From positions 66,711,864-66,775,863 of the forward strand of contig CM019826.1 of assembly GCA_009763385.1 (NCBI GenBank): a stretch of 64,000 bases of DNA, written 5' to 3'. The DNA is from Coix lacryma-jobi var. lacryma-jobi (taxonomy: Eukaryota; Streptophyta; Magnoliopsida; Poales; Poaceae). This document shows, in pieces, positions 55,601 through 63,269 of the stretch. Positions within the stretch are counted from its first letter, which is position 1. Each line of letters starts with the position of its first letter. A program made the translations under genes and the position numbers. Under the pieces are notes generated by a model that worked only from the letters and a program-made list of their open reading frames with translations, made no database searches and was not told where the DNA came from.

Positions 55601-56367
55601 TCACCTCTCTGGGTCCATCAGCATGACACATCTCTACTTGACCTTCACCTTGCCTTGATCACCGTATCCGAGCTCAACACCTTCACAACACAAGCCAAAG
55701 AACTAGTGCATCATCCCAGTTGACAATCACTCATCATCTCAAGATCTGGCATACACCCATGTATCCGCACGCTGTGGCCCGCCCTGGGAGCCTATCAAGC
55801 TGGTATTGGAGTTCTACGATTGAACAGAAAACAAATCAAAGTTAAAAGGTAGCCAATTTAATCGAATAAAGAACAAATTAGCTAAATATTCAGACGAACG
55901 CTTGCCGAGAGATTGACCAGAATGGTTATGCAAAGATGATTAAAAATAATAAGACAAAGGATTTGAGATGAATGTACCAACGACCCTAGCGTCGGATGCC
56001 TCTAAGTGTTCCAGGACACTGTTGAGGCGGGCGCCGAGGATCTCTCGCTCTTCCTCGGTGCAGACGGCTCGGTGGCGCTCTTCCTCTAGGAGGCGCCGGG
56101 TGTTGGAGTAGCCGCGAATGAAAGCCCAGGTGTCATCATCCAATGCTAACCCATGGCCCGTCGGAGGTCGGCTTGGACCTTGGCCATCCACCGGAGGAGA
56201 AGGACTACAAAGAGATTAGGGTTTTCCTCAGATAAATAAGAGGTTTTGGAGCATAAAAGGAATTGTCAAGGGAAAGATTATTACCCAAGCACGCGACGAC
56301 GAATCGCCAGAGGACCATCGACGAACTCCGACTCCTCGGCGGGACGCTTGCCACGGTTGTCCGCCAT
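37695..56367 (-). CDS. antisense three-exon gene of the Tat-like element (split by copia B)
   Basis: Minus strand. Exon 1 56367-56285 (ATG; MADNRGKRPAEESEFVDG), intron 56284-56205 (80 bp, GTAATA...TTTGTAG), exon 2 56204-55978, intron 55977-55814 (164 bp, GTACAT...AATCGTAG), exon 3 55813-55770 continuing after the copia B insertion at 37985-37695. All junctions keep phase, giving 214 residues without a stop. The product has a basic start, LALDDDTWAFIRGY, then a Glu/Arg-rich coiled coil (LEEERHRAVCTEEEREIL) and a mixed helical C-terminus ending LLNKLHLD. No enzymatic motif. Size and placement recall the antisense 'gene 23' described in maize Grande, from memory and unverified. Now disrupted by the insertion. 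Confidence 0.7.
38404..38676 (-). repeat. CGGACTGTCCG palindrome array, copia B 3' LTR
   Basis: About eight sites, several followed by CGGG or CCGG context; one reads CGGACTGTGTG and one CGGACTATCCG. They lie 580-860 bases downstream of the TATA box in element orientation, so in transcribed LTR sequence. The 5' LTR has a matching set at 54290-54512. Confidence 0.8.
39259..39265 (-). promoter_or_regulatory. TATA box, copia B 3' LTR
   Basis: Minus strand GGCTATATAAGG; the same in the 5' LTR at 55071-55077. Confidence 0.75.
39463..39727 (-). repeat. 39-bp tandem array of covarying hairpins, copia B 3' LTR
   Basis: Seven units at 39463, 39502, 39544, 39582, 39620, 39657 and 39691. Plus-strand stems: CCCGGTTT/AAACTGGG (one mismatch), CCCGGTTT/AAACCGGG, CTGAGTTT/AAACTCAG, CTAGGTTT/AAACCTGG (T-G pair), CCCAGTTT/AAACTCGG (mismatch), CCAGGTTT/AAACCTGG, and the odd last one GGTGGTT/AACCACC with an outer CTCGGT/ACCGAG. 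Promoter-proximal, about 200-460 bases upstream of the TATA box. Confidence 0.85.
40027..40037 (-). other. polypurine tract of copia B
   Basis: Minus strand AAGGGGGAGAT immediately before the 3' LTR start TGCGGATAC. Confidence 0.8.
40038..41506 (-). other. non-coding 3' region of copia B
   Basis: About 1.5 kb between the RNase H stop and the polypurine tract. Short frames only. SIRE-type elements may carry an envelope-like ORF here; I see none. One local duplication, 'ctccaaaccaattgaaaaa', occurs near 40319 and 40358. Confidence 0.6.
41507..42961 (-). pseudogene. copia RT and RNase H with destroyed YVDD
   Basis: RT begins at 42961 (WVLLPLPPECHPIGTKWVLKNK; ARLVAQGYSQKEGVDYEETFAPV), then a stop replaces the Gln of KLFQMDVKSAF near 42690. 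The catalytic YVDD box is reduced to YVD before the frame changes, through loss of about eight bases near 42440. After this the frame from about 42430 to 41507 is open: EFEMSMMGELTFFLGLQI, then RNase H with YSDADFA, STTEAEYVA, KTKHIDVHFHFLRD and ADIFTKPL. Ends at 41507. Confidence 0.88.
43130..44692 (-). pseudogene. copia protease C-terminal part, GAG-pre-integrase and integrase
   Basis: Open for about 520 codons. The protease box reads WLVDSRCSRHM where the family has DSGCSRHM, so the catalytic Gly is replaced by Arg. The pre-integrase HHCC zinc region (HLSFDLL...CHSCRHGK) follows. The integrase core has LLHMDLVGPARV, VVVDYFSRYSWVFF, IRSDNGSE (second Asp) and TPPQNGVVERKNRTL (Glu). The tail is acidic and Pro/Ser-rich before RT. 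Integrase looks complete by motif. Confidence 0.88.
44698..45942 (-). pseudogene. coiled-coil and CCHC segment of copia B gag-pol
   Basis: About 414 codons between the capsid part and protease. The first third is a coiled coil with scattered CxxC pairs (ECEMC, CACLQSEL, CALCEGLE). The middle is Pro/Lys-rich. A zinc-knuckle-like motif follows (YYCEHYGRDGHLREFCFRRKREERR, with Tyr/His spacing unlike a perfect CCHC), then a Gly/Pro/Arg-rich tail. It is homologous to the sole ORF of copia B' (24238-26188). Frameshifted at both ends relative to its neighbours. Confidence 0.75.
45943..47311 (-). pseudogene. gag: copia B gag (UBN2-type capsid and CCHC knuckle)
   Basis: Start ATG at 47311 (MDRGVGKPPFFDGMNYAYWKIRM), canonical for copia Gag. 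A frameshift near 46950 separates ENFRHMP from ESIESLFARFQVIVN. The capsid region continues to the knuckle CYECGGSDHFIANC at about 46500-46460. A Lys-rich stretch leads to an acidic region (DDDSAASSDDESEKKKK), with further shifts near 46265 and 46010. Originally one long frame with the following coiled-coil segment. Confidence 0.85.
47361..47372 (-). other. primer-binding site of copia B
   Basis: Minus strand TGGTATCGGAGC, two bases after the LTR terminus ...GGTCCTTCA. Confidence 0.85.
47375..47645 (-). repeat. 5' LTR of copia B, inner piece
   Basis: TGAAGGACCGAG... matching 37991-38260; interrupted after GGAAA (47641-47645), the target duplication of the solo LTR. The LTR resumes at 54142. 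Confidence 0.88.
48068..48087 (-). other. LTR hairpin TGAGTAC-n6-GTACTCA
   Basis: Same 7-bp stem as 5881-5898 but with a 6-base loop (ATGAGG), in the same LTR context ('aaaccctgagtac...gtactcaacaagac'). Confidence 0.7.
49740..52260 (-). repeat. degenerate 180-bp tandem repeats in the solo LTR
   Basis: A marker 'tataactcnnn' (variants 'ataactagag', 'tattactggag') recurs at about 49810, 49992, 50172, 50347, 50535, 51105, 51287, 51467, 51857 and 52050. Each is surrounded by 'tctggacagatttg', 'aatcatgaaattttaggacaagctag' and 'ctacaactttt'. Spacing is mostly 175-193. Units are strongly diverged. Confidence 0.7.
52740..53300. other. GC-rich island in the solo LTR
   Basis: CTGCTG and GGAGGAG-rich sequence with overlapping low-complexity frames on both strands. 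Comparable in position to 7530-8620 in the Tekay LTR. No recognisable protein. Confidence 0.5.
54142..55769 (-). repeat. 5' LTR of copia B, outer piece
   Basis: Resumes after the solo LTR and ends ...CATGTATCCGCA at 55769, as in the 3' LTR. Palindromes at 54290-54512, TATA box at 55071-55077, hairpin array at 55286-55469 with two fewer units than the 3' LTR. Confidence 0.88.
55286..55469 (-). repeat. 39-bp hairpin array, copia B 5' LTR
   Basis: Units at 55286 (CTGAGTTT/AAACTCAG), 55324 (CCAGGTTT/AAACCTGG), 55362 (CCGAGTTT/AAACTCGG), 55400 (CAGGTTT/AAACCTG) and 55433 (GGTGGTT/AACCACC with an outer stem). A half unit precedes at about 55256. The third unit is perfect here but has a mismatch in the 3' LTR. 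Confidence 0.85.
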
Positions 56368-56654
56368 TAGTTTGGTTGTTGTTTGGAGAAGAAGAACAGT
56401 CGGCGGTTGAGAAGAGTGAAAGTCAGGAGTAAGGCAATGAATGTGTGGTATGTTTGGGAAGCCAACGCTTTGTATGTATGAGTAAGGCTCGAGAAGGTGA
56501 AAGGCGTCGGTTCAGGAGAGCCCTCAGATCCAGATCCTAAGGTGGATTGACTAATAGACGCAAGAGTCGTTATTATGCTGATCGGCTAAGCAGTGAAGAA
56601 TATCCGGATGACATCGGCTAAGAATAGCTGATAGAGCATCAAATATTAACAAGT
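55770..56654 (+). other. Tat-like element interior, right part
   Basis: Carries exons 1-2 and the start of exon 3 of the antisense gene on the minus strand. 56368-56654 is its presumed promoter and leader: CT-rich on the minus strand upstream of the ATG, with no clear TATA box that I can see. Confidence 0.6.
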
Positions 56655-57059
56655 TGTTGACACTGGTTATCTATCAAAATTAAAGGATAAATAAATATGA
56701 AAAGGGCATGAATTCAATCACCAATAAAGGTTTAGGGTTTTAATTGACAATATTCCATGAGTTTTGGTGAATTCTGATTCTGCATGGACTAAACAGGAAA
56801 ACCAACACCGATTACTTCTCCTAGAAGGAAACCGACGAAAGATTACAGAACCATCATGTCAGGAATACTCCAGAAGGACCTAGAGGACACCAGAGGACAC
56901 CACGAGGCGGGGCACCCCGAGAGGCCGCCAGGTGGGTCGGTCACCCCCTGGGCCCGATGGCCTCCGTCTTCTGGAACCTTCCTCCACCGCCTATGAGGAT
57001 GCATCTCCACCCTACGTGAAGTCGGTTTGATCCACGGGCCACGGTTCCTCGCCCAAGGC

Positions 57060-57066
57060 TATATAA
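57060..57066 (+). promoter_or_regulatory. TATA box, Athila 2 5' LTR
   Basis: GGCTATATAACCAGAC; the 3' LTR has the same at 63699-63705. Confidence 0.75.
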
Positions 57067-57293
57067 CCAGACCCCAGACCCCCCTCTCCATCATCATCAG
57101 ATCTCAAGTCATTCGAAGAGGAGGAGGATCAATTAGAAACCCTAATTTCCTTAGAGCCACATCAACTTAGGCATAGCTAGATAGAATTAGAATTAGAAGA
57201 GGCAAGTTTCGCTTGGATTCCGGATCTAGTCATGAGAAGGCTCGGTAAACCCAAGATCTTCTCTCTTGTATCAACATTATGGATCTTATTATG

Positions 57294-57490
57294 TTTCTAG
57301 TTCATAATTGTTCTTTTAGTTCTTCATTGTTCTTCATTCTTCATGTTCTAGTTCATCTTCTAGTTCTAGTTCATCGTCTAGTTCATCTTCTAGTTCTTAA
57401 TCTAGTTCTAGTTCGTGTTCTAGTTCATACTCTAGTTCATCTATGTGTTCTAGTTCATCATACTGTTCATCATTCTGTGCTAGTTCATAA
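57294..57490 (+). repeat. TTCTAGTTCAT minisatellite
   Basis: About 200 bases of degenerate GTTCATCTTCTAGTTCTA units downstream of the TATA box; longer than in element 1. Confidence 0.75.
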
Positions 57491-58422
57491 TAGTTTAGAT
57501 ATAATTGATATGACTAAGACATTAATTACTATATTCTTAATTATACTGCTTGTAGTATGCTTTGATTATATATTTGGCATAGATAGATTATCATCATGTT
57601 TATACTCATGTTCGTATAGCGCTCATCTTAAAGTACAACGGGTGGGTGATAAATGCTGTGTAGGTGTGGTGCCTATACACTATTTATCTGCGAATGCTCC
57701 GTATGTTCCGGGTAGAGTGGTAGATCGCGGGTGTGACAGGCCTGTTGAGTCCTTTGTATTCCATCCCCCGAATATAGGAATCATATGGCTCAGTTAACTC
57801 ATGGTTTAGGGGTTGCTCCGTTTGGCACCTTTACCATAGAGTTGCCTCTAGAATATGAATACGGGATAACCTAGCCAATGATTGTGAAATATAATTGCAC
57901 TAATCAATGTATATTATGACTTATAATTAGAATAACTTAGGAATACTTCTTTATAATGTCTATTCTAATCCGTATGCCTTGTTTAAGTTGAAATGCTCTA
58001 AGGACTATCCTAGATTGATCTTTTATCATTTATAGTGTACCTCATTATTATGACTGATCCCTATTTAGGATAAAAGAGTGTGTTCTTACTTTGTTCTCAA
58101 TTCTCCTATCACATGTGTAGAGTAGTTCTTGTCCTTATTTATCTCACTTCATTCCTAGTGCTATATATAAATAACGATACTTGGAACATCTCTGGGTAAA
58201 ATGCTGCTACAACGGGTGTATTTATCTGTGCGCTTGCGGGTAAATATTTGTCTTTGAGTCAGTGCCATGATATAATCACATTGCTAGTTTCATGTTGGGG
58301 ATGAAAACTTGACGTTAAGTGATGCTAGTAGTGTCCCGTACACTTCTTAGTGCCTTCACTAGGTTATTGTTTATGAAGTCTATCTTAGAGTGATTCCATT
58401 AAGGAGTGTCAACAAGCATTTT

Positions 58423-58440
58423 TGGCGTAGTTGCCGGGGA
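58423..58440 (+). other. degenerate Asp-type primer-binding site
   Basis: TGGCGTAGTTGCCGGGGA, two bases different from the element 1 PBS. Confidence 0.7.
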
Positions 58441-59130
58441 ATGAATGAGTAATTAAGGACGGTAGCTAGAATACATTTTCAACATCTAGGAGAACTCTTA
58501 CACATGTGATAATTGAGATATATTTTTCACCCTTTATCCAAACAGGTCCACCCTTTCTTTGTATAGTTTTGATCTTATGCAGGGTGAGGTGTATGACTGG
58601 TTTTGAACTTCCAACAAACTACGTTGTGGGTCCAGAGGCTTTCCTAGCCTCAAGATCCATTCAACAACTTTGTTAGGAATCAACCAGATAAGGTATAGAC
58701 AATTGTTGTCATTTTGACTTTCCGACGCACTCCCACAAGGATCGAAGAAGGTCAACGTTACAAGTTTTCAAGCACGTGACGAGTAACGACACCAGACGTT
58801 GTACCACTCAAAATTCCATTGTGAGTCATGGTAAATTTAATCGAGGTGAGTCAGTCTTGCTCATGGACATTAAATTGATGAGTAGTTATCTTATTAAATC
58901 CTTTGCATATCATCATACATTCACTCCATTTAGTTTATGTTCTTTCATACATGTTTAATTTTTAACACTTGCATCCACTCATGTGCATCTAAAAAAGAAA
59001 AAAATATATGTATACTACTCACCTTGATCACACTCTTTCATCTCCATTAAAGTGAATCTCTGTAGTGCTTTCATGCCACTATTATTTACTATAGTATGCT
59101 TAAGGTTTGGAGTATGTTCATACATCTTTT

Positions 59131-59252
59131 AAATTAAGCATGGTGCTTAGTCTAGAGTGTTGATCTTACTTTCAAAGGATTTTTAAACTAAGCGTGGTGC
59201 TTAGGTTAAAATGCTTTCCTAGATTAAATTAGACATGGCGTCTAGTTTGATT
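59131..59252 (+). repeat. TGG-loop hairpin array, element 2
   Basis: Three units: 59131-59152 (TAAGCA-TGG-TGCTTA), 59180-59212 (TTTAAACTAAGCG-TGG-TGCTTAGGTTAAA) and 59221-59252 (AGATTAAATTAGACA-TGG-CGTCTAGTTTGATTT). Same order as in element 1. Confidence 0.7.
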
Positions 59253-60805
59253 TTTGAACCAAGAGTATTCTCTAGTAGACATCGGTTATTTTGTTGGACT
59301 AACCCCTGCAGAAATCTCTTAATATCAAAATGGGGAAGTCAAGAGATGAACTCACAATGGGATGAAGCAAGGCATAGGACGTGCTCCAACAACTTCACAC
59401 AAAAGACATGGCTCATTCATCACTGAACTGTAAGTGTCAAAGAATATTCACTTTGTCTTTTGCAGTTTTTCTATAAGCTATGTTTGCCTTGAACCATGAG
59501 ACAATACAACCACTAAGATGTCTATGAACTATGATGAATCATGTCTATGCTAAAACAATTCCAAATCCATCTACCCATTAACATAGATAAGGATTATAAA
59601 TTTAATAGTAGACAACCTGTACTTCAACTTTATATATTCCCTCGGGTATGTGTCCATTAAAGAAAGGTCTTGCTCAATGAACCTAAAACTGCGAGCCCTC
59701 GCTGAGAGGTCAATCGGTAGTTATCTTATGACTTTTTAAATTTAGAATCTTGTCTTAATTTATAAAAAAAAATTAAAAAATAATTATGTTCTTAGGACTA
59801 GTTCCCTTCGGGTATTCTTGTCACTAACCACTGTAGGGTGAACAATGTCTGAGAAAATGGGAGTTGCAAATACAACGCGAGGGATGCTTCAACATTCACA
59901 CTTGCCTTTGTATAAGTGTGGGGAGGAAGGCTAGCTCTTCCAAAAATTCTACAACCATGCTCATCCTCCCAATCAAGAAGCTATCAACATCCTGACACAC
60001 TGGTTTGCAATCTCTCTACTCACTGTTACTTTTTCTCTTTAAGTTTGAATGACATTACAAATTCTAAGCTTAAAAATCAAACTTAAGATACAAAATTAAT
60101 CCCATAGAGAAGAAGTAATGGTGAACAATGAAGGTAAATAAAATATGGGATACAAGTTCTATGCTAATTGAAATGCCAAGATTAACTTCTCTATAGCATA
60201 GAAAGTGACTTTAGCTCTATGACAACACTACCCTTGTTATTACTTGTATATCCCTTTGGGTATGTGTTGTCCACTAATGCTTTCAGGAATAAAATAATAA
60301 ATGGAGCAATAAGTCCAAACATAATTCATGAGGAGAGAGAAAAAGGATAGCTTAGAGGTTAAGGAAGATAAAGTCCAACACAGGAGACAAGATGCTCAGG
60401 AACAAGCTCAAGATGCAAGGAGAAGCTTCAAACAAAAGGAAGGGGTCATGATAGATCATCTATCCCTCATCACATGGCGCCACTTCGTTTCAATGATGAA
60501 GGTAACAATTTAAGGTAAGTGATCATTCTCTACAAAAGCTTTCCTTAGTCTTGCTCCGCACTTAAATCAAAAGAATCAAAATGTTTAAGTTACAACTTTG
60601 AATAATCTATAAAACTCGACATGCTTTGTTCTTTGAGTATCACTCTTTTAATCACTTAGTCTTGAACAACTCAACCCTCGTTGTCAAATTCGTGCTCACT
60701 CTTCTGATCTCATCACCCATGTTTTAAGAATGAAACAATGCACAAAATACCAATCTTATCATATTAAATGTGCCTAAGGTTAGAGTAGGGTAAATGAAGT
60801 TTTGG

Positions 60806-60833
60806 TTCTAATGGTGTTTTCTCACCAGTAGAA
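60806..60833 (+). other. hairpin equivalent to 15916-15941
   Basis: TTCTAATGGTG / CACCAGTAGAA with one internal mismatch; flanks 'aaggttagag' and 'tatgcacttgatctct' are shared with element 1. Confidence 0.65.
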
Positions 60834-61693
60834 CTTATGCACTTGATCTCTGCCTTAGTTTTGCGAGTAGGACACATTATACAAAGAGTGGTCTCCCAAA
60901 GTTTCACGAATTCTAGAGGATGTTGCTAGCTTACAGTATTAATGCTTCACTTTAAAATGTTGGTTTGACATTTACCTCCTATTTTCTTGATACATATGTG
61001 ATAAAACAATTATTGCACCATCATTGGGTCACATACATAAATGGAAATCTAAAACTCTGTTGCGTTGTGCTTAAAATAAATAAATCAAGACTCTAAAATA
61101 ATTAACGTCTAGTTTTTCACTAACCCTTAATCTATTCCATGAGCTTTGTTGTCTATCGGAGTTTCAACAGAAGATAGGAATTCCACTATGATGCCGACGA
61201 AGTCTTCGTCCACTCAAGAGCCAATCATCAATGGTTATAGCTCAAGAGAAGTGATGAACATCTACGCTATCAAGGATTCAAAGTAAATGACCATGCCAAC
61301 ACCCATTAAAGAATATGAAGAGCAGTGAACCAAAGGAGACAAGTCCACGAGCCACTTGAAGAAGAAAGAGAGTTCTACTGAAGTGCAACTAAGGTCTTCA
61401 CCACGAGGTTCTGCTGACGCACCCAAGGAAGAATAAAGAGCATGCAAGAAGTCTTGTTCGATAGACTATAAACATCGAATCCTCGCCAGAAGGTAACTCG
61501 GTAGTTATCCATATTTCTTTAGCAATAAATTAAGTACTGCATAATCATATCATTTTACTTCTAGTTGCATATTTACTTTTTAGCAAATTATATCTGCATT
61601 AGAAAAGAAAATAAAAATATGAAAAACTCTAAGCCCCATGAGAACAATTTAGTGGTGTGTTAAAACCCATAAATATATTCTCTGTGGAGGCAT

Positions 61694-61711
61694 AATATAT
61701 ATATATATATA
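61694..61711. repeat. (AT)n microsatellite
   Basis: About nine AT dinucleotides inside the element 2 interior. Confidence 0.8.
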
Positions 61712-63256
61712 ATACATCTACATATTTATTTCTGCATTGCATCATCTGTAAAAAGAAAAATCTAAAAAGAGACACTATAGAGAACTGCTGAATTTCTGCT
61801 TAGTGGAAAGGAAGAACATAAATGATCTTAAGAGCTTTGGACAACTAGACAAAGGGAAAGAATATTTATCACTAACGCTTAATCAAGTTCCACTAGTTGT
61901 CTTGTCTATTTTTAACTTCAGCAGGAAATAAAGAAGAGAGGGACTTAAGCCACTGCTGATGGTCTACTCATCTTCTGGGGAAAAGATCACGTCAAGATCC
62001 AGCTTGGGGGAGAGCACCCTCAGTTATCACGATAAGTATCGTACCACGACTATTTTTATCATTAGTTCGTTTTAGCTAGATCCAGGTCAATATATATAAA
62101 AACTCATAAAAAGATGAATAACTATTATAAAACCAAATAAATATAGTATATAATGAATAAATGTCTATGTGGATATAAACTTAATTTTTCTCATGATGAA
62201 AATGATGAACAGTTGCTCTGCCGTAATCCCTCTTAAGTGCCTAGTGTTCAGCTAAATTTTCCTGAGTTTTGGACAAAGCTGTTTTGAATAAACTCTGAAC
62301 CTGAAACTTGTGGATGGCAAATGCTTGATCTAAATGTCTAGGTAATTGTGGGATATGATATAAGAAGGTTTGAGCTGCTGTTTATCTAATTCCTAGAGAT
62401 ACTAGAGTTCTGGAGATTTACTCTTTCAAAAGATTAAAAAAACACACATGATGAGATCCTGTATGACATAAACAAGAATTCCTACCTAGAGCCATTAATA
62501 TGATCTTAAGATAAGGCTACTTGTTTTGTTCTAAATTTTTAGCTATGGTTCAGAAATTTATCATGCTCTAGAGATCAAGAACATTTTATTAAAAGATTCA
62601 CTCTTCTGAAGTAGTATTGTGTTAGAGGCATGGGACTATGCAAAAGTATAAAAGGAAGAAATAAAAAGGGACAAGTGTCCGACTACCTCAAAAGAAAAAA
62701 AAGAAGCATTGTGATAAAAATATGAAAGAGAAAAAGAAAGATAGCCCATGGTCCCTCTAATTACAATATGCTAGCAAGAGATGACAAATTTCAAAAGTTC
62801 TAAGTTCTTGATCTATGAGTATGACATCTTTCTCCCTAGCTTTGAACTTTGACTTGGTAAGATATGCTATTAACTTCTTAAAAGCTCCAGATATATATCC
62901 ATAAAAAGAAGGAAAATGCATCAATGAGGAATCATAAAATATAAAAGAGTGATTTGAGAGTGTCATATAGTGAAATCTCTGAGTTTTATTTTGAAAATAT
63001 ATAAAAAACTCCAGAATGAAGGTTGATCAAAGAGTTAGAGATACAATGCTTAACTTGATTGTTCTGTCTTTCAATTGCTCAAGACCCAGGTGAAGGTTAA
63101 AGCTCCATAGTTAAAGGTAATATGAGCAAATCAGAATAGTTAACTCTAATCTAAAGGAAGATTTTTGTTTGAACATATGTGTACCTTTGAGGTGTGAAAG
63201 CATAGTAGCAATTCCTGATTCATCATGACTATTTGCTAAGGGACTAGCAAAAGGTA

Positions 63257-63269
63257 AGCTTGGGGGAGT
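63257..63269 (+). other. polypurine tract, Athila 2
   Basis: AAGCTTGGGGGAG immediately before the 3' LTR. Confidence 0.8.

Larger units (their letters stand above)
37991..55769 (-). mobile_element. copia B, SIRE-like Ty1/copia element with a solo LTR nested in its 5' LTR
   Basis: 3' LTR 37991-40026 and 5' LTR 47375-47645 plus 54142-55769. Between them the minus strand carries gag, a coiled-coil/CCHC region, protease, integrase, RT and RNase H, the Ty1/copia order. Flanks in element orientation are CAGCG and TGGCG, each one CpG transition from CGGCG, so probably a decayed 5-bp target duplication. Numerous frameshifts and stops make it inactive. Confidence 0.88.
32478..56654 (+). mobile_element. 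Tat/Grande-like non-autonomous gypsy element with antisense gene, interrupted
   Basis: 5' LTR 32478-34137, PBS, gag-protease 34178-37314, a hairpin array and an antisense gene; no RT, RNase H or integrase. Copia B (37991-55769) splits it, and an Athila-like element (56655 onward) follows. The 3' LTR is not in the window. The gag motifs and antisense ORF downstream of the sense genes fit the Tat group. The sequence is unusually rich in CGGCTA/GCCGAT words. Confidence 0.8.
56655..58414 (+). repeat. 5' LTR of Athila-like element 2
   Basis: TGTTGACACTGG...AGTGTCAACA, with inverted 9-base termini. TATATAA at 57060-57066; TTCTAGTTC minisatellite at 57294-57490. About 30 bases including GACCGACCGGTC, present in the 3' LTR near 63549, are missing near 56937. 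Confidence 0.9.
58441..63256 (+). other. non-coding interior of Athila-like element 2
   Basis: No ORF with a recognisable domain; the longest frames are about 60-73 codons, including a basic one at 60328-60513 (MRREKKDSLEVKEDK). Contains hairpins (59131-59252, 60806-60833), module M1 at 59696-59727 and 61480-61517, M2 at 61118-61170 and 61870-61925, and M3 at 62000-62040. Confidence 0.7.

Noticed and set aside
55940..56191. Single-exon antisense ORF starting MDGQGPSRPP
   Set aside because: That start is GTG, not ATG; the splice-based model beginning at the ATG at 56367 explains the frame better.
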